DNA of 12,913 bases from Chloroflexota bacterium. Lineage in GTDB: Bacteria; Chloroflexota; Dehalococcoidia; Bin125. Below, one piece after another: positions 4,704 through 11,156 of the stretch (its first letter is position 1; each line of letters starts with the position of its first letter). The position numbers and the translations under genes were made by a program. Below the pieces are notes generated by a model that saw only the letters and a list, made by a program, of their open reading frames with translations, was not told the DNA's origin and made no database searches. Location of the stretch: NCBI GenBank assembly GCA_026707335.1, contig JAPOXB010000132.1, forward strand, positions 13,238 to 26,150, read 5' to 3'.

Positions 4704-5327
4704 ATGTCCCCCGCCGAACTCGCCGAGGTTTTCCCGTATCTCTTCCACATGGCCCATCGGGACAGTTGGGACAGCATCCAGAAGCACGGGCTGTTGAGCA
4801 CGGCGTGGTTGACCGAGCTCTTCGAGCTCGACTCGCTCCAACGCGCCGTGCTCACGGAGGGGCGAAGGCCGGAATCCGTCCCGATTTCCCATCCGACACA
4901 CGGGACGGCGGTGATCCGAGACAACAAGCCTCTCTCAGACAACGCTCTCGAGAAATGCCTCGACGGGATGACCCTTCCGGAGTGGTATGCGTTGCTCAAC
5001 TCTCGCGTGTACTTCTGGCCGACGCAGACGCATCTCGATAAGTTCCTCTGCGCGCGCGCCTACCGATTGGCGGAGCACCTCGTGATTCGCGTCCCGACGC
5101 TCGCCATCGCGGATGCCTGCCGGGACCGGCTCTGGGTCTCTCGGATCAACTCCGGGTCGACGATGCCGCACTGGGCGCCGAAGCGGCGCGGCCGTGACAC
5201 GTTCGTAAGGCTCGCCGACTATCAGGCCGATCAGGCAAGCAAGGTGTACGAGTTGGCCGTGGACGGCGCTGTGCCGGATATTCGCGCGCTGTCGCCCAAG
5301 GCGTATATCGCTCAGTGTCCGGATTGA
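4704..5327 (+). CDS. DUF7002-like protein, possible ADP-ribosyltransferase-type fold
   Basis: 207-residue protein with no signal peptide or membrane segment. It resembles the uncharacterised DUF7002 family: LFHMAHRDSWDSIQKHGLLS (13-32), then IRDNKPLS (71-78), LLNSRVYFWP (97-106), and VYELAVDGAVPDI (181-193) near the end. The N-terminal pattern (aromatic-His, about 10 residues, then I..HGLLS) is like the first strand and helix of DarT/KptA-type ADP-ribosyltransferases. VYFWP and the late YE could correspond to later elements of that fold; this comparison is inference. The ATG at 4704 has an AAAGGG-like site upstream. It follows the nuclease-like gene by 22 bp and converges on the MMPL gene with a 21-bp gap and no visible terminator. 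Possible roles include a toxin, nucleic-acid modification or a defence component; none is shown. Confidence 0.65.
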   Translation: MSPAELAEVFPYLFHMAHRDSWDSIQKHGLLSTAWLTELFELDSLQRAVLTEGRRPESVPISHPTHGTAVIRDNKPLSDNALEKCLDGMTLPEWYALLNSRVYFWPTQTHLDKFLCARAYRLAEHLVIRVPTLAIADACRDRLWVSRINSGSTMPHWAPKRRGRDTFVRLADYQADQASKVYELAVDGAVPDIRALSPKAYIAQCPD

Positions 5328-5348
5328 ACCTGCTGCGGCGAAGCCCCC

Positions 5349-7565
5349 TCACCCCATCCCCGACGGCCACCAGTTCCAGCGACCGACGATCTTGACCAGC
5401 GCGGGGACGATCAGCGTGCGCGTGATGAACGTGTCGATCAGGACGCCGGTGGCGACGGCGAAGCCCAGCTGCGTGAGGTCTTGGAGGGGCAGCAGCATGA
5501 GCGCGGAGAAGGTGCCGGCCAGGATGAGCCCGGCGGAGGTGATTACGGGGCCGGTGCGCGCCAGCGCGTGCCGCGTCGCCTCGGCGAGGGGGGCGCGGCG
5601 GCCTTCCTCGCGGATGCGGGACATGAGGTAGATGTTGTAATCGACGCTGAGGGCGTTGAGGAAGACGAAGAGGAAGAAGGGCACCGCCTCGCCGATGCCG
5701 CCGTGGCCCAGCAGCAGGATGAACACCGCGACGGCGAGGCCCAGCGTCGCGAAGTAGGTGAAGGCGATCGTGGCCATCAGGTAGAGGGGCGCGACGGCCG
5801 AGCGCAGCAGCAGCGCCAGCACGACGCCGATGGCGAGCAGGATGGCCGGCAGGACGACGAACGCGTCGCGGTTTCCGGCGGCGCGAGTGTCGGCCGCCTC
5901 GGGCGTGTCGCCGCCGAGGAGCACGCTGCCCGGCGGCAGGCCGGCCGCGGCCGCGCCGGCGCGGGCGGAGTCGCGCAGCTCGGCCACGGCGTCGAGCGCG
6001 TCGCTCGAGAAGGGGTTGAGGGCCAGCACGACGTCGATGCGGGCGACGCCGCCGTCGGCCGCAAGGAAGCGCGACGCGGCGGCGGCGGGCGGGCCGGGGC
6101 CGCCGGGCGGGCCGCCGGTGCCGAAGGGGCGGCTGGGGCCCGAGACGCCGGCGACGCCGGGATGGGCGGCGAGGGCGAGGGTGACGGCGTCGATCCGCTC
6201 CAGCGACGCGGGGTCCAGCGCGTGCTCGCCGGGCGGCAGTGTGACGTAGACGCGGGTCGGCGAGAGCTCGCCGGCCGGGAAGCCGGCGCGCAGCAACTCG
6301 AAGCTGCGCACCGACTCCGTGTCGTCGGGCAGGCTCTCCAGCCGGTCGTAGTTGGGGCGGAAGGCGAGCAGGCCGCAGATGAGCACGCCGAGAGCCAGCG
6401 CCGTGCAGGCGAGCGTCGTGCCGGGCCGCCGCAGCACGACGCCGCCGATGCGCCCGTAGACGCTGCGCCGCCAGCCGGCCTCGGCGGCCGGCCGGGCGTC
6501 GAGGCGGGGCTGCATCGGCCAGAAGGCGCGGCGGCCGGCGATCGTCAGGACGGCCGGGATCAGGGTCAGCGCGGCCAGCATCATCAGCGCCACGGCCAGC
6601 GCGATGACGGGCCCCAGCGATTGGTAGGAGCGCAGGCTGGCGAAGCCGAGCGCGGCCGAGGCGACGAGGATGGTGGCGCCGGCGGAGGCGACCGCCCCGC
6701 CGACGCCGCGCATCGTGCGGCGCATCGCCTCGTGGCGGTCGCCGTGGCGGGCTAACTCCTCGCGGTAGCGCGCCGAGACGAAGAGCACGTAGTCGGTGCC
6801 GGTGCCGAACAGCACGACGGTCATGATCCCGGTGGCCTGACCGGAGATGGGCAGGTCGAACTGCTGGGCGACCCAGGCGCCGATACCGCCGGCCAGTTGG
6901 AAGACGAGGCCGACCCCCAGCAGCGGGATCACGGCGACGATCGGCGACCGGTAGATGGCGAGCAGCAGCGCGAGGACGAGCGCGACCGTGACGAGCAGGA
7001 GCACGGTGTCGATGCGGGCGAAGACGCTCACGAGGTCAACGACCAGCCCGCCGGGGCCGCCCACGGCGACCTCGACGCCGGGCAGGTCGAGCGCGGCCGT
7101 GCGGTCGCGGATCGCGTCGACGGTGTCGATGTATGGCTGCTCGGCCGGCTCGCCGACGATGTCGGCGAGGACGTACAGCGTCGTGCGGTCGGGGGAGACG
7201 AGGCCGGCCGCGTCGTCCGCGATGGGGCCGGGCGCCCGCGCCTCGATGACGTTGGCCGGGGCGCCGGCGCCGGTCAGCCAGGCGGCGAGGTCCGCGGCGG
7301 CGGCGTAGGTCGCGGGGCTCAGCCCGTCGGGCTCGCGGAAGACGGCCAGGACGGGCGTCCCGGCCGACGGGAACCGATCACGCGCGAGTTCGTAGGCGCG
7401 GGTCGATTCGGCGTCGCCGGGGAGGAAGAGCGCGGCCTCGTTCTCGCGCACGTCGCTGAGCCGGGGCAGCTGGGAGATCAGCAGCCCGGCGACGACGAGC
7501 CAGACGATCAGCGTGACCCACTTGCCGCGCGGGCTGCTGACGAAGTCGGTGAGGCGACCGAGCAC
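5349..7565 (-). CDS. MMPL-family (RND superfamily) membrane transporter
   Basis: Inner-membrane transporter of 738 residues, probably proton-driven, the size of single-chain actinobacterial-type MMPL proteins that move lipids or other hydrophobic molecules. The topology is the usual duplicated one: a first membrane helix at about 17-34, an external domain (35-185), five helices (about 186-345), then the second half with a helix at about 380-400, an external domain (402-565) and five helices (568-725). Matching motifs in the halves are GTGTDYVLFVSARYREE (254-270) and SVDYNIYLMSRIREE (640-654), which include the Asp-Tyr pairs linked to proton coupling. The start is GTG at 7565 after GGGGAG. A Gly/Pro-rich stretch (482-493) interrupts the second external domain. 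The substrate cannot be told from sequence. The gene is 103 bp downstream of the CoA-transferase gene and has a likely -10 of its own. Confidence 0.93.
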   Translation of the reverse strand: MLGRLTDFVSSPRGKWVTLIVWLVVAGLLISQLPRLSDVRENEAALFLPGDAESTRAYELARDRFPSAGTPVLAVFREPDGLSPATYAAAADLAAWLTGAGAPANVIEARAPGPIADDAAGLVSPDRTTLYVLADIVGEPAEQPYIDTVDAIRDRTAALDLPGVEVAVGGPGGLVVDLVSVFARIDTVLLLVTVALVLALLLAIYRSPIVAVIPLLGVGLVFQLAGGIGAWVAQQFDLPISGQATGIMTVVLFGTGTDYVLFVSARYREELARHGDRHEAMRRTMRGVGGAVASAGATILVASAALGFASLRSYQSLGPVIALAVALMMLAALTLIPAVLTIAGRRAFWPMQPRLDARPAAEAGWRRSVYGRIGGVVLRRPGTTLACTALALGVLICGLLAFRPNYDRLESLPDDTESVRSFELLRAGFPAGELSPTRVYVTLPPGEHALDPASLERIDAVTLALAAHPGVAGVSGPSRPFGTGGPPGGPGPPAAAASRFLAADGGVARIDVVLALNPFSSDALDAVAELRDSARAGAAAAGLPPGSVLLGGDTPEAADTRAAGNRDAFVVLPAILLAIGVVLALLLRSAVAPLYLMATIAFTYFATLGLAVAVFILLLGHGGIGEAVPFFLFVFLNALSVDYNIYLMSRIREEGRRAPLAEATRHALARTGPVITSAGLILAGTFSALMLLPLQDLTQLGFAVATGVLIDTFITRTLIVPALVKIVGRWNWWPSGMG

Positions 7566-7610
7566 TAAGGGACTCCCCGGGAGTTGGTACGGATGCCGCG
7601 AAAGAACGGG

Positions 7611-7616
7611 ACTATA
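7611..7616 (-). promoter_or_regulatory. Probable -10 element of the MMPL gene
   Basis: TATAGT (5 of 6 to consensus) on the minus strand, about 46 bp upstream of the GTG start. No good -35 is seen 16-18 bp further upstream. It suggests that the transporter can be transcribed separately from the CoA-transferase gene. Confidence 0.35.
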
Positions 7617-7668
7617 GCGCAGAGTAACCAGGGAAGCTCGCGGGGCGCACGAGCGCGGGGGGTGCGGG

Positions 7669-10110
7669 CTAGTCCGGGGGCATGTCGCCGGTGACGCCCG
7701 CCTCGACCAGGGCGTTGTACTCCGACTCGCTCATCCCAAACTCCTCGTGCAGAACCTCGAAGCTGTGCTCGCCCATGCAGGGCGCGGGGTGCACGTTGGC
7801 CACGGCGCGGCCCGAGAACTTCCACGGGGCGATCGCCAAGGGGTGGCTCCCCGCCTCTGGGTGCGCGACCTCCGCCATGAACCCCCGCTCGACGAAGTGC
7901 GGATGCGGCGACTCCACGACCTCCGCCACCCGGGCGACCGGGGCCGCCGCGCAGCCCAGACCCCGCAGGGCCCCGGCGGCGGCGTCGGCGTCCTGCTCCC
8001 CGCTCCAGCTCGCGATGGCCGCATCGAGCTCGTCTTCGTGCGCCTTGCGGGCGGCGGCCGACGCGAACCGCGGGTCGCCGGCCAGCTGCGGCCGTCCGAG
8101 CCGACCGGCCAGGGCCCGCCAGGCGTCGTCGGTCTCGGCGGCGATGGCGATCCAGCGGCCGTCTCGCGCCGGGTACACGCCGTGCGGCGCCACGCGCGGG
8201 TGGCGGTTTCCCGATGGCCCACGCACGACGCCGTTCAGGGCATGCTCCAGCACCGCGTCGCCGAAGTGGGCGGTCATCGCCTCCACCATGGAGATGTCGA
8301 TCTGCTGGCCCTCGCCGCTGCGCGCCCGGTGATGGAGGGCTGCCAGGATCGCGGTCGCCAGGTACATCCCGCCGACGGGGTCCGGCAGCAGCCCGCCGCT
8401 ATTTTGCGGTGGCCCCCCGAGGCGCCCGTGCAACGACGCAAACCCGGACATCGGCTCGATCGACTCCCCGTTGGCCGCGAACGACGCGTACGGCCCGGTG
8501 GCGCCGTACCCCGACAGCGACGCGAAGATCACGTCGGGGCGCGCGGCGCGCAGCGCCTCGAAGGTGACGCCCCAATTGGCCATGACGTGGGGCCGGAAGT
8601 TCTCCGCCACGACATCGAAGCGGGGGACGAGGCGCCAGAAGAGGTCCGCTCCGCGTGGGTCGCGCATGTCGAGGGTGATGGCGCGCTTGTGCAGGTTGGT
8701 GCCGTTGTAGAGGCCCATCGTGTTCCAAGCGCGCTGGCGGCGGCCGGGGTCGGCGATGCCGGCGGGGATATCGGCGCGGTAGCCGCCGGACTCACTGGCG
8801 AAGGACGTTCCGGCGTAGGTGCGCCAAACGTCGGGACGGGATCGCGCCTCGATCTGGACCACGTCGGCCCCCAGCAGGGCCAGCAGCTCCGTGCCGAGCG
8901 GGCCCGTCCACGCCTGCGTGAACGTCAGCACCCGCACGCCCGATAGCGGCGCCTCGACCGGCGCCGCATCGACGGCGCCAGGGGCCGGCGACGGCGGCCG
9001 TGGATCCGACCATGCCTCTTCGGCCGCATCGCCGAGCCGGGGAGCCCCGCGTCGCGCCGCCCACGGGGTCGCGCCCAGCTTGGCCGGCGCGCCCGGCACG
9101 CGCGCCGTCCCGCCGGCGACCTCCGTCTCGACGAAGTACCCGCGCGATCGCAGCTGGCGATCGGCCAACAGGTCCGACATCTGCTCCACCACGCCGGACC
9201 GAGAGCGCACGGACGACAGCGTCTCGAACACGTCGAACCGGGGGAGCTGCGCGACGCGCTCCTCGATACGCGGCTGGAACTCGTCGACGTGCGCGCGGCG
9301 GACCAGCGGGTCGGCGAAGCGGTCGTCGGCGAGCTCGGGCAGGTCGAGCGCGTGCATCGCGTCGATCCAGAACGGGCCCGGACCCAGGCCGATCATGATC
9401 TCCCCGTCGGCCGCGCGGTAGAACCGGTGGTCGCGGTGATGGGTGTGCACTTCCTGCGCGTGGCCCCCGGGCCCCTCGTACACCGCCGCGAGCGACCAGG
9501 GGATCGTCGTGACGATCGCCGCTTCCGCCTCGCCCGCGTCGACCAGCGCGCCCTTGCCGGACGCCCGCCGCCGCAGGAGCGCCCCGGCCGCGCCGACGAA
9601 CGCCGACACCCCCGCGATGTAGTCGGCGGAGTGCGGCGGCAGCTGCAGCGGCGGCTCGCCCTCGTCGCCGCAGATGTCGGCCCAACCGCTCATGGCGCAG
9701 GCGGTGAGGTTGTTCCCGGCCGCGCCCGTCAACGGTCCGTCGAGGCCGAACGGGGTCACCGAAAGATGGACGGCGTCGGGGCGCTTCGCGTCGAGCGCGG
9801 CGCGCAGCGAGCCGGGCAGGGGCGCCGCGGTCGTCACGATCAGGTCGGCGGCGGCGACGTGCGGCGCGATCTGCCACGGGTCGCGCACCGTCAGCGAGCG
9901 TTTGTTGGCGTTGACATAGGCGTGGAGCAGGGACGCCTCCGGCCCCGATACCCCCTCGGCGAAGGGGGGCTCGCGCCGCAACGCGTGCCCCTCCGGCGGC
10001 TCGATGAGCAGCACATCGGCGCCGAAGTCGCCGAACAGGCGCGCGCTATACGCCCCCGAGAGGCGGTCGGACAGGTCCAGCACGCGCAGGTCGTCGAAGG
10101 CGGCGGGCAT
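7669..10110 (-). CDS. Double-domain family III CoA-transferase (CaiB/BaiF type)
   Basis: Cytosolic enzyme that should move CoA between carboxylic acids through a glutamyl/aspartyl-anhydride mechanism. The 813-residue chain is two complete family III domains in tandem, about 1-360 and 388-800, joined by a Pro/Ala-rich linker (368-387); single-domain members are about 400 residues. Each domain starts with the usual pattern (DDLRVLDLSDRLSGAYSARL and SGVRVLTFTQAWTGPLGTEL). Each has an Asp at the catalytic position: Asp163 in HSADYIAG and Asp577 in LLPDPVGG. Domain 2 also has ENFRPHVM, the family hallmark after the first Rossmann segment. The ATG at 10110 was chosen over a TTG at 10131; the ribosome site is weak (AGGG about 13 bp upstream). 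It follows the enoyl-CoA hydratase gene by 30 bp, an operon arrangement pointing to activation and turnover of an acid. The substrate is unknown. Confidence 0.93.
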   Translation of the reverse strand: MPAAFDDLRVLDLSDRLSGAYSARLFGDFGADVLLIEPPEGHALRREPPFAEGVSGPEASLLHAYVNANKRSLTVRDPWQIAPHVAAADLIVTTAAPLPGSLRAALDAKRPDAVHLSVTPFGLDGPLTGAAGNNLTACAMSGWADICGDEGEPPLQLPPHSADYIAGVSAFVGAAGALLRRRASGKGALVDAGEAEAAIVTTIPWSLAAVYEGPGGHAQEVHTHHRDHRFYRAADGEIMIGLGPGPFWIDAMHALDLPELADDRFADPLVRRAHVDEFQPRIEERVAQLPRFDVFETLSSVRSRSGVVEQMSDLLADRQLRSRGYFVETEVAGGTARVPGAPAKLGATPWAARRGAPRLGDAAEEAWSDPRPPSPAPGAVDAAPVEAPLSGVRVLTFTQAWTGPLGTELLALLGADVVQIEARSRPDVWRTYAGTSFASESGGYRADIPAGIADPGRRQRAWNTMGLYNGTNLHKRAITLDMRDPRGADLFWRLVPRFDVVAENFRPHVMANWGVTFEALRAARPDVIFASLSGYGATGPYASFAANGESIEPMSGFASLHGRLGGPPQNSGGLLPDPVGGMYLATAILAALHHRARSGEGQQIDISMVEAMTAHFGDAVLEHALNGVVRGPSGNRHPRVAPHGVYPARDGRWIAIAAETDDAWRALAGRLGRPQLAGDPRFASAAARKAHEDELDAAIASWSGEQDADAAAGALRGLGCAAAPVARVAEVVESPHPHFVERGFMAEVAHPEAGSHPLAIAPWKFSGRAVANVHPAPCMGEHSFEVLHEEFGMSESEYNALVEAGVTGDMPPD

Positions 10111-10140
10111 GGCTGGGACGCACCCTACCAAGGTGGGCGG

Positions 10141-11004
10141 CTAGCGGCCGGTGAACTCGGGAGCGCGCTTCTCCAGGAAGGAGTCGCGCGCCTCTTGCAC
10201 GTCGTGCGGGGCGCGGTTGGCGAAGTTGAGGCCGGCGGTCTCGTTGATCAGGGCGTCATGGAGGTTGAGCTGCAGGTTCTTCTGCAGGACGCGCTTGGCG
10301 GAGCGCATGGCGACGGGGGGCCAGACGGCGATCTGGTTGGCCAGCTCGAGGGCGGCGGGCAGGAGCGCGTCGGCGGCGACGAGGCGGTCGAGCAGGCCGA
10401 TGGCGTGGGCCTCCGCGGCGTCGACGAAGCGGCTGGTGAAGATGAGGTCGGCGGCGCGGGAGTAGCCGACGATGCGGGGGAGGAAGAAGGACATGCCGGA
10501 GTCGGGCGAGAGGGAACGCTCGATGAAGACGGTCTTGAAGCGGGCGTTCTCCGAGCCGATGCGCATGTCGCAGGCGAGGGCGAGGCTCATGCCGGCGCCG
10601 ACGGCGACGCCGTTCACGGCGGCGATGGTGGGCTTGGTGAGGTCGTAGAAGGCCTTGGCCTGGTGGCCGACCCAGCCGAACTCGTCGAGGCGCTCGTTCT
10701 GGGGCGAGACGTCGTCCCCGCCGGCCTGCCGTCGAAGCCGCGCGAACTCGTCGAGGCGCTCGTACTGGGGCACGTCGCGTTTTTGCGCGAGGCCGCCGGC
10801 GGTTTGGTCGGAGCCGGAGCAGAAGCCGCGGCCGGCGCCGGTGACGACCATGACGCGCAGGTCGTCGTCGGCGTCGACTTCGGCGCAGGCGGCGCGCGTC
10901 TCGTCTTGGAGATCGAAGTGGAGGGCGTTGAGCTTCTCGGGGCGGTTGAGGGTGACGACGGCCACGGGGCCGTGCCGGTCGAAGGACAGGTGTTGGTAGC
11001 TCAC
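10141..11004 (-). CDS. Enoyl-CoA hydratase/isomerase (crotonase) family protein
   Basis: Cytosolic crotonase-fold enzyme of 287 residues, acting on an acyl-CoA by hydration, isomerisation or a related step. The oxyanion-hole regions are GRGFCSGSD (58-66) and NGVAVGAGMSLALACD (131-146). The active-site helix reads FIERSLSPDSGMSFFLPR (160-177), where the PDSG pattern is like PaaG-type members, so isomerase or hydratase activity are both possible. The start is GTG at 11004 with GGAGG upstream inside a small hairpin. The protein is about 20-25 residues longer than usual because of a direct duplication around ERLDEF (82-87 and 104-109) in the loop before the second oxyanion-hole segment. It lies 30 bp upstream of the CoA-transferase gene, with which it probably forms an operon for acyl-CoA degradation. 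Confidence 0.93.
   Translation of the reverse strand: MSYQHLSFDRHGPVAVVTLNRPEKLNALHFDLQDETRAACAEVDADDDLRVMVVTGAGRGFCSGSDQTAGGLAQKRDVPQYERLDEFARLRRQAGGDDVSPQNERLDEFGWVGHQAKAFYDLTKPTIAAVNGVAVGAGMSLALACDMRIGSENARFKTVFIERSLSPDSGMSFFLPRIVGYSRAADLIFTSRFVDAAEAHAIGLLDRLVAADALLPAALELANQIAVWPPVAMRSAKRVLQKNLQLNLHDALINETAGLNFANRAPHDVQEARDSFLEKRAPEFTGR
10678..10771 (-). repeat. Direct duplication inside the enoyl-CoA hydratase gene
   Basis: Two 28-bp copies (10678-10705 and 10744-10771) are identical at 27 of 28 bases and are offset by 66 bp, so 22 residues are added in frame. The protein reads PQYERLDEF then PQNERLDEF. The sequence between the copies (ARLRRQAGGDDVS) has diverged. The close DNA match suggests a recent event. 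Confidence 0.9.
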
Positions 11005-11006
11005 GT

Positions 11007-11019
11007 GGAGGTCTCCTCC
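11007..11019 (-). promoter_or_regulatory. Hairpin covering the ribosome site of the enoyl-CoA hydratase gene
   Basis: On the minus strand GGAGG-AGA-CCTCC is a perfect 5-bp inverted repeat a few bases upstream of the GTG start. It contains the only good Shine-Dalgarno sequence, which could be partly hidden in RNA. A 3-nt loop with five base pairs is short, so regulation is only a possibility. Confidence 0.3.
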
Positions 11020-11109
11020 CGCATCTCAGGTTCGCGTGGACAGCGTTCGAACCGGACGCCGCGATCCGGGAATCGGCACGCAGCAGCCCGCGCCCGGGAC
11101 GCAACGGCA

Positions 11110-11133
11110 CGCCGCCGCCGCACGGCGGCGGCG
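11110..11133 (-). terminator. GC-only stem-loop after the solute-binding protein gene
   Basis: Perfect 11-bp inverted repeat of CGCCGCCGCCG with a 2-nt spacer, 24 bp past the stop codon at 11157. It would form a very stable hairpin, but no T-run follows on either strand. It may be a terminator of the U-less kind or an RNA 3'-end stabiliser. The 152-bp gap to the hydratase gene should also contain that gene's promoter, which I could not identify. Confidence 0.4.
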
Positions 11134-11156
11134 CGCCGACGCCTACACAGACGCTC

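Noticed and set aside
3740..5327. Insertion sequence or prophage fragment
   Set aside because: No transposase, integrase, terminal inverted repeats or target duplications were seen around the two plus-strand genes.
5481..6755. Plus-strand frames of several hundred codons opposite the MMPL, CoA-transferase and hydratase genes (also 7747-8946 and 9289-11160)
   Set aside because: The translations are Gly/Arg/Ala/Asp-rich low complexity, the usual antisense shadow of high-GC genes. The opposite strand encodes full-length conserved enzymes.
11041..11060. tRNA T-arm-like GTTCGAAC near 11045-11052
   Set aside because: Neither strand gives a paired T-stem around the loop, and no acceptor stem or anticodon arm could be found. 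It is just a short palindrome.
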